Notes: generated by a model from the letters alone, not told the origin. A stretch of DNA of 64,000 bases from an uncultured Helcococcus sp. (GCA_937926545.1 CALAZW010000034.1:62001-126000); one strand, 5' to 3'. Shown: positions 9,169 to 17,612, numbered from the stretch's first letter. Made by a program: numbers and translations.

Positions 9169-10473
9169 ATGAAAATTAATTCGTTTAAAAAAACCATGGC
9201 AAGTGTGCTGGCCATTGGGATTATCAGTCTTTCACTTGGAAGAGTGGGATATGCACAAAAACCGAAAGAAGTAAGCTTAACCATAAACAATGAAAATATA
9301 AATTTAGAAAGTAAGGCAAAAAATATAGAATCTCTTTTGGAGGATATTAATTTTTCTCTAGACAAGGACTATATTATCAACCATGACTTGGATGAAAAAT
9401 TAGAAGATCAGATGGCCATTGAAATATCAACCATTAAAAATATTGATATTAACCATGGCAATAATTTAATTAAGACCAAGACCTATAAAAACACAGTTTC
9501 TCAGGTCTTAGAAGAAAATCAAATCAATTTAACTAAAGATGATAAGGTTTATCCTGGTTTGGACACCATCCTGGAAGACAATGATTTAATTAAAATAGAC
9601 CTATTTGAATACAAGGACTATAAGAAGGAAAAAGAAATTAAATTTAAAACCAGAAAAAAATATGATTTTAAAATGGCCTATGGCAAGGAAGTCGTAGAAG
9701 TTGAAGGTAAAAACGGCCTAAAGGAACTATCCTTTAGAAAAACATTTAAAAATGGAGCCCTAGTATCAGACAGCCAAGTAAATGAAAGAATCATCAAGGA
9801 CAAGACAGACAGGGTCCTTAAACTGGGCAGTAAGGAAACAGTAATAAAGAACACAGACTATAAGACAATCACCAAGAAGAATCCTAATCTTTTTAGGGAT
9901 GAAGAGAAAGTAATTCAAAAGGGCCAAATTGGAGTAGAAGAGCTAATCTATGAAAATAAGGCAGGAAAAAGAGAACTAAAATCTAAAAAAACCCTACAAA
10001 AGGTTCAAAATAGAGTAGTGGAAAAGGGAACTAAAAAAAGAGTTTCTATTCCCAATGGACCTACAACCTATCTACCTAGTGGTGCAGGCTCCTTTAAGTC
10101 CTACATGGACTACAGGGCCATAACCAGTAGAACCAGCCCTCAATGGGCCCTACAATACAATGGATCAACCTATACAGGCAATTACGGTGTTAGAATGTCT
10201 GGTAACAGGTATCTAGTTGCCATGTCATCTAAATATGGCTTTGTAGGAGATAAGGTAGACATCTACCTGGCCAATGGCAATACCTTAAAGGTGGTAATAG
10301 GAGATATTAAGAAGTCCTTTGAAGTGGATTCTTATGGAAGACACCCCGATGGATCTGTAGTTGAATTTATCGTTGATAGTTCAGCCATACCATCCGCAGC
10401 CAGAACCTATGGTTCCTTTGGCGCCCTAGCAGAATTCAGTGGACCAGTAAGCAGGATAACCCCTGTAAAATAG
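9169..10473 (+). CDS. Secreted DUF348/G5-domain protein with a barrel-like C-terminal domain
   Basis: Start set at the ATG at 9169 because AGGAGG ends 4 bases before it; 434 residues. A signal peptide ends near GYAQKPKE. Two DUF348 (ubiquitin-like) repeats follow, with LTINNENINLESKAK and then NHGNNLIKTKTY. Next is a G5 domain (KKEKEIKFKTRK through RVLKLGSK) and a second, shorter G5-like segment. The last about 120 residues carry YGVRMSGNRYLVAM, GDKVDIYLANG and VVEFIVDSSAIP. These resemble a small beta-barrel of the barwin/3D kind, but the 3D catalytic pattern of its neighbour is absent. A wall-remodelling role is inferred from the domains and the operator. Its N-terminal half is paralogous to the next gene. 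Confidence 0.8.
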   Translation: MKINSFKKTMASVLAIGIISLSLGRVGYAQKPKEVSLTINNENINLESKAKNIESLLEDINFSLDKDYIINHDLDEKLEDQMAIEISTIKNIDINHGNNLIKTKTYKNTVSQVLEENQINLTKDDKVYPGLDTILEDNDLIKIDLFEYKDYKKEKEIKFKTRKKYDFKMAYGKEVVEVEGKNGLKELSFRKTFKNGALVSDSQVNERIIKDKTDRVLKLGSKETVIKNTDYKTITKKNPNLFRDEEKVIQKGQIGVEELIYENKAGKRELKSKKTLQKVQNRVVEKGTKKRVSIPNGPTTYLPSGAGSFKSYMDYRAITSRTSPQWALQYNGSTYTGNYGVRMSGNRYLVAMSSKYGFVGDKVDIYLANGNTLKVVIGDIKKSFEVDSYGRHPDGSVVEFIVDSSAIPSAARTYGSFGALAEFSGPVSRITPVK

Positions 10474-10477
10474 GTTT

Positions 10478-10537
10478 TGTTACCTTTTAGTAATTAATGT
10501 TACTTTTAGTTAATAGTTCTTGTAACTATTCTGTAAC
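10478..10537 (+). promoter_or_regulatory. Array of WalR-like half-sites before the second G5 gene
   Basis: Three direct-repeat units in 60 bp. At 10478 TGTTAC-N5-AGTAAT (one mismatch), at 10498 TGTTAC-N5-GTTAAT (weak) and at 10521-10537 TGTAAC-N5-TGTAAC (exact). The units are 20-23 bp apart, about two helical turns, as expected for cooperative dimers of a response regulator. Confidence 0.6.
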
Positions 10538-10592
10538 CATTGACCTTGCTGGGCTCCAGAGACAAAGACTTATAAAAAAATACTATATTGAC

Positions 10593-10621
10593 AAAAAAAG
10601 CTCCTTTTGAGGGCTTTTTTT
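10593..10621 (+). terminator. Intrinsic terminator between the two G5 genes
   Basis: Seven A then GC pair with GC then seven T around a CCTTTT-rich loop, ending in a T-run. It can end the 9169 transcript. If a promoter next to the WalR sites is used (TTGCTG at 10546, TTATAA at 10570), it would instead act as an attenuator in the leader of the 10677 gene. Confidence 0.6.
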
Positions 10622-10622
10622 A

Positions 10623-10651
10623 TTGACTAGAAAGGCCGGCTAAACTAATAT
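10623..10651 (+). promoter_or_regulatory. Promoter of the second G5 gene
   Basis: TTGACT (10623-10628), 17 bases, TAATAT (10646-10651), directly after the terminator. AGGAGG at about 10668-10673 then precedes the ATG at 10677. Confidence 0.55.
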
Positions 10652-10676
10652 ATAGACATTGATTTAAGGAGGAAAC

Positions 10677-11705
10677 ATGAAAAATCATTCAAAGAAAAAA
10701 ACCATAATATCTATGGTCCTAGTAGCCATATTAGGTTTATCATTTAGCAGTATTGGATATGCACAAAAACCAAAAGAGATCGAACTAACAATAAATAAAG
10801 AAAACATTAAATTGCAAACAAAGGCTAAAACAGTTGAAGAAGTATTGGACGATATGAACTATGAATTTATCGAAGGTTCCAAAATAAATCATTCCTTAGA
10901 TTCAGAAATTGAAGACGACATGCTAATCGACATTGAAACAAGCAAAAATATAACAGTAAATCATGGAAACAACATTATAAAAACAGAAACCTTTGCCCAA
11001 ACAGTTGAAGAGGTCCTAGACCAAGAAAATATCAGCCTGGGTAAGGACGACAAGGTTTCACCATCCCTAAATACAGAAATTGAAGATGGAGATACCTTAA
11101 AAATAGACATTTACAAATTTAAAGAATACAAAAAAGAAAAAGAACTTAACTACAAGACAGTTAAAAAAGACTCTGCTTCCCTTTACAAGGGAGATAGCAA
11201 GGTTGAACAGGAAGGTTCCAAGGGACTTAAGATCCTTAACTACAAAAAAACCTTCAAAAATGGAGAGCTAATCTCAGATGAATTAATCAGTGAGAAAATT
11301 GCTAAGAAACCTGTCAATAAGATTGTTCTTATAGGAACAAAAAACAAACCAAAACCTGTAGTATCAAATCCTTCAGGTGGAAGCTATATAGATAATTCTG
11401 GAAGCTTTGACGGTAATAGTAGGGGCGTTTTATACATGAATGCAACTGCCTATACTCCAGATCCTGCAGAAAATGGCGGCTATAGTGGTACGGCCCTAGG
11501 AACACCCCTTAGAAGGGGAGTTGTGGCTGTTGACCCTAGTGTTATTCCTTTGGGAACCAGATTATATATTGAAGGCTATGGCTATGCTAGAGCTGAAGAT
11601 ACAGGTGGAGCCATCAAGGGCAATAAGATAGACCTATTATTTATGACCAGGTCTGAAGCCTATAGTTTTGGTAGAAGAACAGTAAAAGTTCATATTTTAG
11701 GCTAA
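10677..11705 (+). CDS. YabE/YocH-like wall protein: DUF348, G5 and 3D domains
   Basis: A 342-residue secreted protein. A signal peptide ends near GYAQKPKE, two DUF348 repeats cover about 31-140, and a G5 domain (KKEKELNYKTVKKD through NKIVLIGTK) covers about 150-220. A glycine/serine linker then leads to a C-terminal 3D domain with ATAYTPDP, GTPLRRGVVAVDPSVIPLGTRLYI and the three-aspartate pattern ending in AEDTGGAIKGNKIDLL. The 3D domain is the MltA/RpfB-like murein-active fold. In Bacillus, YocH is a WalR target, which fits the operator array upstream. Likely a peptidoglycan hydrolase or remodelling factor outside the membrane. Confidence 0.88.
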   Translation: MKNHSKKKTIISMVLVAILGLSFSSIGYAQKPKEIELTINKENIKLQTKAKTVEEVLDDMNYEFIEGSKINHSLDSEIEDDMLIDIETSKNITVNHGNNIIKTETFAQTVEEVLDQENISLGKDDKVSPSLNTEIEDGDTLKIDIYKFKEYKKEKELNYKTVKKDSASLYKGDSKVEQEGSKGLKILNYKKTFKNGELISDELISEKIAKKPVNKIVLIGTKNKPKPVVSNPSGGSYIDNSGSFDGNSRGVLYMNATAYTPDPAENGGYSGTALGTPLRRGVVAVDPSVIPLGTRLYIEGYGYARAEDTGGAIKGNKIDLLFMTRSEAYSFGRRTVKVHILG

Positions 11706-11708
11706 TAA

Positions 11709-11736
11709 ATAGGGGTGTTACCACCCCTATATTTTT
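11709..11736. terminator. Bidirectional terminator between the 3D-domain gene and rsmI
   Basis: A 9-bp inverted repeat, ATAGGGGTG and CACCCCTAT around TTAC, followed on the plus strand by ATTTTTAT. It overlaps the rsmI stop codon and serves convergent genes. Confidence 0.8.
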
Positions 11737-12536
11737 ATGCTCAATTCGTAGACATAATTTTTATTTAATTTATAATTCTCAGCGACAAGCTTAACCGCTT
11801 CCTTTTTTCTCATACCAGAAGCCACTAATTCCTTAAGATTATCTATGATTTCTTCATCACTCAGGTCTTCATCCAGGTCAAAAGCATCTAGAACCACTAC
11901 AAATTCTCCCTTTTTCATCAGATCAAGGTCTGGATAATCCTTGACAGTAAATCTAACCACCTCTTCATATACCTTGGATATCTCCCTTATACAGGCCACC
12001 TTTCTATCTGGACATATCTTATTTAAGTCTTCCATTAATTTGTCCAGTTTATGGGGAGCCTCATAAATGATAATAGTCTCACTTTCATTTTTTATTATAT
12101 CCAAATATTCACTTCTCTGCCTTCCCTTGACAGGTAAAAAACCTAGATACTTAAATCTCAGGTTGGAAAAGCCTGATAAGACTAAGGCTGTAACCATGGC
12201 TGAAGGGCCTGGAAGGACTGTATAGGCTTCATTTTCTTTTATACACTGTTTTACTACTTCATGGCCTGGATCTGATATACCAGGCATGCCTGCGTCTGAA
12301 ACTAGGGCTATATCATTTCCCATCTTACTTAAGGTAACCAACTCTTGGGCCTTTTCCCTTTCATTGTGTTGGTGGTAGGAAATTAATTTTTTATCTTTTA
12401 TATCATAGTTGTCCAAAAGAATCCTAGTATGCCTAGTATCTTCACAGGCTATTATGTCAACTTTTTTTAACACATTTAAAGACCTGAGAGTTATATCTTC
12501 CAAATTCCCTATGGGTGTTGCTACTAAATATATCAT
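11727..12536 (-). CDS. rsmI: 16S rRNA (cytidine-1402-2'-O)-methyltransferase RsmI
   Basis: RsmI 2'-O-methylates C1402 in the decoding centre using SAM. The start is placed at 12536 (MIYLVATPIGNLEDITLRSL), because this is the conserved family N-terminus and AAAGGGG precedes it; the frame is open for another 12 codons upstream. The 269-residue product has the tetrapyrrole-methylase fold with ATPIGNLEDI, CEDTRHT, LVSDAGMPGISDPG and LPGPSAMVTAL. Its position downstream of ricT/holB matches the Bacillus yaaT-yabC neighbourhood, although a ferredoxin gene intervenes here. Confidence 0.95.
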   Translation of the reverse strand: MIYLVATPIGNLEDITLRSLNVLKKVDIIACEDTRHTRILLDNYDIKDKKLISYHQHNEREKAQELVTLSKMGNDIALVSDAGMPGISDPGHEVVKQCIKENEAYTVLPGPSAMVTALVLSGFSNLRFKYLGFLPVKGRQRSEYLDIIKNESETIIIYEAPHKLDKLMEDLNKICPDRKVACIREISKVYEEVVRFTVKDYPDLDLMKKGEFVVVLDAFDLDEDLSDEEIIDNLKELVASGMRKKEAVKLVAENYKLNKNYVYELSIKI

Positions 12537-12553
12537 CTTTTTTCCCCTTTTAT

Positions 12554-12584
12554 ACAAAAAAATAAGAGTCAACTGACTCTTATT
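12554..12584 (-). terminator. Terminator after the ferredoxin gene
   Basis: A 10-bp perfect repeat, AATAAGAGTC and GACTCTTATT with loop AACT. On the minus strand it runs into seven T, a strong intrinsic terminator between the ferredoxin gene and rsmI. Confidence 0.85.
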
Positions 12585-12599
12585 ATATGTACAATTTTA

Positions 12600-12767
12600 T
12601 TATTCAGCTTCAATAGCGCCTGTTGGACAAACTCCAGCACATGTTCCACAGTCAATACAAGCATCAGGATCTATTGTATAGATATCTCCTTCTGAGATTG
12701 CGTCAACTGGACATTCATTAATACATGTACCACAAGCGATACAGCTATCATTAATTACGTATGCCAT
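12600..12767 (-). CDS. 2[4Fe-4S] clostridial-type ferredoxin
   Basis: A short 55-residue frame starting with ATG at 12767 behind a GGAGGG-type ribosome site. The sequence holds two cluster motifs, CIACGTCINECPVDAI and CIDCGTCAGVCPTGAI. Each is Cys-x2-Cys-x2-Cys-x3-Cys-Pro, the pattern of small bacterial ferredoxins that carry two four-iron clusters. It is monocistronic, with its own terminator, and is a soluble electron carrier, probably for pyruvate:ferredoxin or similar anaerobic redox enzymes outside the window. Confidence 0.95.
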   Translation of the reverse strand: MAYVINDSCIACGTCINECPVDAISEGDIYTIDPDACIDCGTCAGVCPTGAIEAE

Positions 12768-12843
12768 AATTACCCTCCTTCTTAATTTTATATGTATATT
12801 ATAACATATTATTTAATTTCTTCAAATATCTAGATAAAATATA

Positions 12844-12866
12844 GTTAGTCTAGACTTAAGTCTAGA
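12844..12866. terminator. Perfect palindrome downstream of ricT
   Basis: GTCTAGACTT followed directly by AAGTCTAGAC forms a 20-bp palindrome after the ricT stop. It has no strong T-run, so it may be a weak terminator or transcript-end stabiliser rather than a classical terminator. Confidence 0.4.
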
Positions 12867-12884
12867 CCTTCCTATAGCTAATTC

Positions 12885-13694
12885 TTAATTATTTTTTAAT
12901 TCTTCTACCACATAATCTCTAACATCTTCTGTATCGTCTTCCAAAAGAACCTTTACCCTAACCTTCTTTTCCAAGACCTTTTGTTCCACAACTATTCCCC
13001 TTCCATCAGGAGTTAAAACGCTCTTGCCCACATTGGGTAAAAGCCTTGCGTGTTCCTTGTAGGTTTCTTCCTCATATTTTAAACAGCACATAAGTCTGCC
13101 ACAAACACCGGAGATTTTACTAGGATTTAAGGATAGGCCTTGGTCCTTGGCCATCTTTATAGATACTGGTTCAAATTCAGAAAGACACCTACTACAACAA
13201 CATTGTTGGCCACATTGGCCCAGGCAATTTAATAGTTTAGCATGGTCTCTTACTCCCACCTGTCTAAGCTCTATTCTAGTCCTAAATATTTGGGCCAGAT
13301 CCTTAACCAGATCTCTAAAGTCAACCCTTCCCTCGGCTATAAAGTAGAAAATAAGCTTTTGTCCATCAAAGGTATACTCACTATCCACCAACTTCATATC
13401 CAACTTGTGGTCTTTTATCTTTATATTACATATGTCAATGGCATCCTTGGCCTTGTCCATATTATCTTCATGTATTCTTTTGTCTAGCTCGTCAGCCAGT
13501 CTGATTATAGGTTTTAATGGAGAGGTTAATTCATCCTCTTCAATTTCCCTGTTTTTTATTACAATGGTTCCAAATTCAATCCCTCTTACGGTCTCAACTA
13601 TTACCTTGTCCTCAATATTAAAATCCATATTGTTAGGATCAAAATAATAAATCTTGCCCACAGGCTTGAACCTTACTCCTACGATTTCTACCAT
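12885..13694 (-). CDS. ricT: RicT (YaaT), PSP1-domain iron-sulfur protein
   Basis: A 269-residue PSP1-domain protein. The centre (about 150-210) carries the cysteine-rich run CLGQCGQQCCCSRC and then GVCGRLMCCLKYEEE, known in Bacillus RicT to bind iron-sulfur clusters in the RicAFT complex. That complex helps RNase Y mature mRNAs. The start codon overlaps the holB stop by one base. Gene order tmk-darA-holB-ricT is the Firmicute arrangement, minus yaaR. Confidence 0.93.
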   Translation of the reverse strand: MVEIVGVRFKPVGKIYYFDPNNMDFNIEDKVIVETVRGIEFGTIVIKNREIEEDELTSPLKPIIRLADELDKRIHEDNMDKAKDAIDICNIKIKDHKLDMKLVDSEYTFDGQKLIFYFIAEGRVDFRDLVKDLAQIFRTRIELRQVGVRDHAKLLNCLGQCGQQCCCSRCLSEFEPVSIKMAKDQGLSLNPSKISGVCGRLMCCLKYEEETYKEHARLLPNVGKSVLTPDGRGIVVEQKVLEKKVRVKVLLEDDTEDVRDYVVEELKNN

Positions 13695-14512
13695 TAATCC
13701 TCCTTCATTACAGAAAACAAAAAATCTTCCATGGCCAATTGGAAATTAATATTTACCGCCAAAAGCTTATTTATCTCTTCCAGCTTAAAAACTAACTTTT
13801 CCAGGCCGCCTATGGACATGGCTCTAAATTCACCATAGGCCTGGTCTTCTTTTTTACCTTCTCTAATAAGACCTTTCTTATATAAGATAATTCGGCCTAT
13901 AAAGTCCAGATAAAAAGATATGATATCTTTTTTCTCCAGCTCCAAGGACTCAAATATATCCTTACTCTTAATAATTTTTATTCTATTAGACCTTCTAGCC
14001 TCAACTAACAGGTCTACTAATTGGTCCTGGTCCTTTTGGGAAAGGTCCATCTTCTTACTTTCTTGGTAACTGATCAATTGGCATCTGGATAGAATGGTGT
14101 CCCTAAGCTTGGACCTATTGTCAGTTGTCATTATTATCATGGAGTAGCTAGGTGGCTCCTCCAAGGTTTTTAAAAGGGCATTTTGAGCTTCCTGCCTCAT
14201 GTTATAGGCGTTTTTTATGACAAAAATCTTCCTGTCACATTCCAAGGGTTTCTCAAAAATCTTAGCATTCATAGCCCTGATTTGATCTATACTTATAACA
14301 TTTTTTTCAGCCTCTATCAGGTGAAAATCAGCCAGGCTTCCCCCGTCAAATTTCTTGGCCAGGTCCTTCTTGTCTCCAGCCAAAACCCTCTTGGAAAATG
14401 AAAGATACTCTTTTTCTAAAAGTTCCTCCACTGGCCCCTCAAAGATATAGGCGTGATAAAGCTTGTTATTTTCTATCTGCTTTTTTAACAGCTCACTTCT
14501 TATTTCTTCCAT
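13694..14512 (-). CDS. holB: DNA polymerase III delta' subunit
   Basis: A clamp-loader subunit of 272 residues. It shows the AAA+ order seen in delta': HAYIFEGP in place of a working P-loop, KIFVIKNAYNMRQEAQNALLKTLEEPP, and the SRC motif (LSRCQL) that supplies the arginine finger. The Walker A lysine and threonine are lacking, as usual for delta', and the zinc cysteines of some delta' proteins are also absent. It sits between darA and ricT with one-base overlaps on both sides, indicating tight coupling. Confidence 0.92.
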   Translation of the reverse strand: MEEIRSELLKKQIENNKLYHAYIFEGPVEELLEKEYLSFSKRVLAGDKKDLAKKFDGGSLADFHLIEAEKNVISIDQIRAMNAKIFEKPLECDRKIFVIKNAYNMRQEAQNALLKTLEEPPSYSMIIMTTDNRSKLRDTILSRCQLISYQESKKMDLSQKDQDQLVDLLVEARRSNRIKIIKSKDIFESLELEKKDIISFYLDFIGRIILYKKGLIREGKKEDQAYGEFRAMSIGGLEKLVFKLEEINKLLAVNINFQLAMEDFLFSVMKED

Positions 14513-14838
14513 TATAACCTTAGGAAATCATCCACTTCAAGCACAAAAACTGTAGCTCCACCCACTTCTATCTCAACTGGGAAGGTTTGAAACATGGCAC
14601 CTTGCATACTTGGATTAATGATAGCTGTTGTAGTTTTTCTCTTCTTACAATTTCTTTCTATAATGGTCTTACATTCTTCAAGTTTATCCTCTTCTACCCC
14701 CATAAAAATGGTAGTATTTCCACTTTTTAAGAAACCACCTGTACTCGATAACTTGGTGACCCTAAAATCATTTTCCACTAGATCTTCCATAAGTATATTT
14801 ACATCTGAATCTTGTACAACTGCTAATAATAATTTCAT
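14512..14838 (-). CDS. darA: DarA, PII-like cyclic di-AMP receptor
   Basis: A 108-residue YaaQ/DarA protein: MKLLLAVVQDSD, then VTKLSSTGGFLKSGNTTIFMGVEE, and a C-terminal VGGATVFVLEVDDFLRL. The TGGFL-x-GNTT loop binds c-di-AMP in characterised homologues. As a trimeric PII-type sensor it should report the second messenger to an as yet unknown target. It is followed by holB with a one-base overlap and preceded by tmk by two bases. Confidence 0.95.
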   Translation of the reverse strand: MKLLLAVVQDSDVNILMEDLVENDFRVTKLSSTGGFLKSGNTTIFMGVEEDKLEECKTIIERNCKKRKTTTAIINPSMQGAMFQTFPVEIEVGGATVFVLEVDDFLRL

Positions 14839-14840
14839 TT

Positions 14841-15464
14841 CTATCCTCCAATTATATCTAATAATTTATTTATAGTACTCTCTGTAACTTCTTCTATGGT
14901 CTGGGAAGCATCTATCACTGAAATCTTATCAGTGTACTTTTCCAAAACCTTTTGATAACCTTCATAAACCCTTCTATGGTAGCTATCAGATTCATTTTCC
15001 AGCCTGTCCAATTCAACAGCCTGACCCTTTCTCTTTAAAACTGTCACCGGATCCACCTGAAAAAATATGATGGCATCTGGTTCCAAGCCCTTGGTTGCAA
15101 AGTCATTGATTTGCTTGACCTCTTCCAAGCCCAGGTCCCTGCCATAGCCCTGATAGGCCAGGGAAGATATCACATACCTGTCGCTTATAACCAATCTACC
15201 TTCTTCCAAGCTGGGTATTATTTTTTCATTTACCAGCTGGGCCCTGGAGGCAGCATATAAAAGAGCCTCCGTCCTATAGTTCATTTCACTGTATTCATTA
15301 CCTAAAACCAGTCTTCTTATTTCCTCTGAAATATTTGTTCCACCTGGTTCCCTGGTAAGTATATAATCTATATTATTTTTATTTAAATATTCTTTCACAT
15401 TTTCTAAAATAGTAGTCTTGCCAGACCCATCTGGCCCTTCAAAGACAATAAACTTTCCTCTCAT
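14841..15464 (-). CDS. tmk: Thymidylate kinase
   Basis: Phosphorylates dTMP to dTDP for DNA synthesis. The start is put at the ATG at 15464 (MRGKFIVFEGPDGSGKTT), preceded by AAGGGGG, rather than 16 codons upstream. The 207 residues include P-loop GPDGSGKT, the DR-type motif LTREPGGTNISEEIR, SDRYVISSLAYQGYGRDLG and the LID-like RKGQAVELDRLENE. It heads the tmk-darA-holB-ricT operon. Confidence 0.95.
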   Translation of the reverse strand: MRGKFIVFEGPDGSGKTTILENVKEYLNKNNIDYILTREPGGTNISEEIRRLVLGNEYSEMNYRTEALLYAASRAQLVNEKIIPSLEEGRLVISDRYVISSLAYQGYGRDLGLEEVKQINDFATKGLEPDAIIFFQVDPVTVLKRKGQAVELDRLENESDSYHRRVYEGYQKVLEKYTDKISVIDASQTIEEVTESTINKLLDIIGG

Positions 15465-15552
15465 CGCATCCCCCTTATCCTTATTATATATAATTTTTAG
15501 ACTATTTACCATATCTAGCAGGGGCCTTGTTTATATTTATCTTTATATATAG

Positions 15553-15558
15553 TATAAT
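15553..15558 (+). promoter_or_regulatory. -10 element of the branching-enzyme promoter
   Basis: TATAAT at 15553-15558, with AAGGAGGG at 15567-15574. A -35 is poor (TTGTTT at 15527, 20 bases away). The short gap to the divergent tmk start holds both promoters. Confidence 0.45.
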
Positions 15559-15579
15559 TATTAAATAAGGAGGGCTATG

Positions 15580-17607
15580 ATGAAGATGATAACGGACAAT
15601 GATTACAAGATATTAAAAATAGATCCTTGGTTGGAAGGCTATAGTGATGATATTAATCTTAGGATGAATAATTACTATAGAAAAAAAGAGGAACTATTGA
15701 AGGACGATGAAAGTATAAGGGATTTTGCCAAGGCCCATCACTATTATGGTTTCCATAAGGAGGCTAAGGGCTGGGTATATAGAGAGTGGGCTCCTGCAGC
15801 TGATGAGGTCTATCTTTTTGGAGACTTTAACCAGTGGAATGATAGGTCCCATCCCCTAGAAAGAATTGACGAAAACACCTGGGAAATCTACATAGACAAG
15901 AAGGACAAACTTGAACACCTGTCCCATGTTAAGACAATAATTGTAAAAAATGGTTCTAATAATTATAGAATACCTCTTTTTATAAAAAAGGTTAAGCAAC
16001 TAATAGATGAGAAGGGGAATATTGATTTTGTTGGGGTCATCTGGAATCCTAAAAAAGAATTTGAATGGAGCGACCAGAAACTAAAGACAAAAAAAGATTT
16101 TAGACCCATAATCTATGAGGCCCATATAGGCTTGGCCCAAGATGAAGAAAAAATTGGATCCTACACAGAATTTAAAGATCATATCCTTCCTCGAATTAAA
16201 AAACTAGGCTACAATACTATACAGTTTATGGCCATAGCAGAACATGTTTACTATGGTTCTTTTGGCTATCATGTGACCAACTACTACGCTCCTTCCCATT
16301 GGTTTGGAGACCCTGACCAATTGAAGGATTTAATAGATACAGCCCACCAAATGGGCCTTAAGGTAATAATGGATATAGTCCACTCCCACGCCTCTAAAAA
16401 CGTGAATGAGGGTATCAATAGATTTGATACCAGTGACTATCAATTTTTCTACGAAGATGACAGAGCCAACCATCCTGTTTGGGATTCCAAGTGCTTTGAC
16501 TACAATAAAAATGGCGTCTTAAAGTTTCTTCTTTCCAACCTTAGTTACTGGATGGAAGAATACCATTTTGATGGCTTTAGATTTGACGGGGTAACATCCA
16601 TGATCTATCAAAACCATGGAATAGGAAGTAATTTCACCTCCTATGATGACTATTTCTCCATGAATACCAACCTGGATGCCCTAACCTACTTACAATTGGC
16701 TAATGAGCTAATTAAGGAAATAAACCCTAAGGCCCTATCTATAGCAGAGGACGTTAGTGGTATGCCTGGCCTGTGCCTAGACATAGAAGATGGCGGCATA
16801 GGTTTTGACTATAGGTTTGCCATGGGTATAGCCCCATTTTGGATAGAAAACTTAAAAATTCCTGATGAAAACTGGAACTTAAACTCCATGTGGTTTGAAT
16901 TGACCACAAAGAGACCTGGAGAAAAAAGAATTAGTTATGTTGAGTCCCATGACCAGGCTTTGGTAGGAGACAAGACTCTAATTCACCAACTGGCTGATTC
17001 CCAACTTTACTGGCACATGGAAAAAAATGATTCCAATATTTATATAGAAAGGGCCATGGCCCTACACAAGCTAATCAGATTTATAACTCTGGCAACAGCT
17101 ACTGATGGTTATTTGAACTTCATAGGAAATGAATTTGGCCACCCTGAGTGGATAGACTTTCCTTCAGCTGATAATAACTGGTCCTTTAAGTACGCTAAAA
17201 GACAGTGGCATCTGGCTGATGATAAGAACTTAAAATATCAATACTTAAATAAATTTGACAAGGACATGATAAATTTTGCAAAAAAACATAAGCTCTTCCT
17301 TGATAAGAAGGCAGACCTGCTTTCCATTGATCAAGATAGAAAACTTATTACCTACCAAATAGATAATCTTATTTTCCTTTTTAACTTCCATCCGGTTAAC
17401 TCCTATGATGGATTGGAAATACCCATCTATGAGGAAGGTTCCTATCAGGTTGTTTTCAACAGCGACAAGAAGGCCTATGGAGGCTATGATAGGATAGCAG
17501 AGGACCTTGTCTATGAGACAGATGAACTTTTAGGATCAGAGTTTAACTATGGACTTAAAATTTACTCTCCTAGTAGGACTGTCCTGGTACTAAAAAAATT
17601 AGATTAA
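15580..17607 (+). CDS. glgB: 1,4-alpha-glucan branching enzyme of the eukaryote-like GH13 type
   Basis: Makes alpha-1,6 branches in glycogen. About 675 residues; two ATGs occur in tandem and the second (15580) has the better spacing from AAGGAGGG. A CBM48-like domain (GWVYREWAPAADEVYLFGDFNQW) precedes the GH13 barrel. Counting from the first ATG, the catalytic residues are D337 (in GFRFDGVTSM), E391 (in SIAEDVSG) and D459 (in VESHDQAL). The motifs DGVTSMIYQNHGIG and VTNYYAPSHWFGDP are those of the animal/plant/fungal branching enzymes (GH13_8), not of the common bacterial GlgB (GH13_9). No glgC, glgA, glgP or debranching gene is in the window. Confidence 0.88.
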   Translation: MKMITDNDYKILKIDPWLEGYSDDINLRMNNYYRKKEELLKDDESIRDFAKAHHYYGFHKEAKGWVYREWAPAADEVYLFGDFNQWNDRSHPLERIDENTWEIYIDKKDKLEHLSHVKTIIVKNGSNNYRIPLFIKKVKQLIDEKGNIDFVGVIWNPKKEFEWSDQKLKTKKDFRPIIYEAHIGLAQDEEKIGSYTEFKDHILPRIKKLGYNTIQFMAIAEHVYYGSFGYHVTNYYAPSHWFGDPDQLKDLIDTAHQMGLKVIMDIVHSHASKNVNEGINRFDTSDYQFFYEDDRANHPVWDSKCFDYNKNGVLKFLLSNLSYWMEEYHFDGFRFDGVTSMIYQNHGIGSNFTSYDDYFSMNTNLDALTYLQLANELIKEINPKALSIAEDVSGMPGLCLDIEDGGIGFDYRFAMGIAPFWIENLKIPDENWNLNSMWFELTTKRPGEKRISYVESHDQALVGDKTLIHQLADSQLYWHMEKNDSNIYIERAMALHKLIRFITLATATDGYLNFIGNEFGHPEWIDFPSADNNWSFKYAKRQWHLADDKNLKYQYLNKFDKDMINFAKKHKLFLDKKADLLSIDQDRKLITYQIDNLIFLFNFHPVNSYDGLEIPIYEEGSYQVVFNSDKKAYGGYDRIAEDLVYETDELLGSEFNYGLKIYSPSRTVLVLKKLD

Positions 17608-17612
17608 AGCAC

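Noticed and set aside
9099..9365. Minus-strand 88-codon frame overlapping the start of the first G5 gene
   Set aside because: It overlaps the promoter and signal peptide of a well-supported gene and has no recognisable product.
10474..10676. A c-di-AMP (ydaO) riboswitch before the second G5 gene
   Set aside because: Wall-hydrolase genes of this type often carry one, but the conserved ydaO core is not present; the repeated GTTAC/GTAAC elements are better explained as WalR sites.
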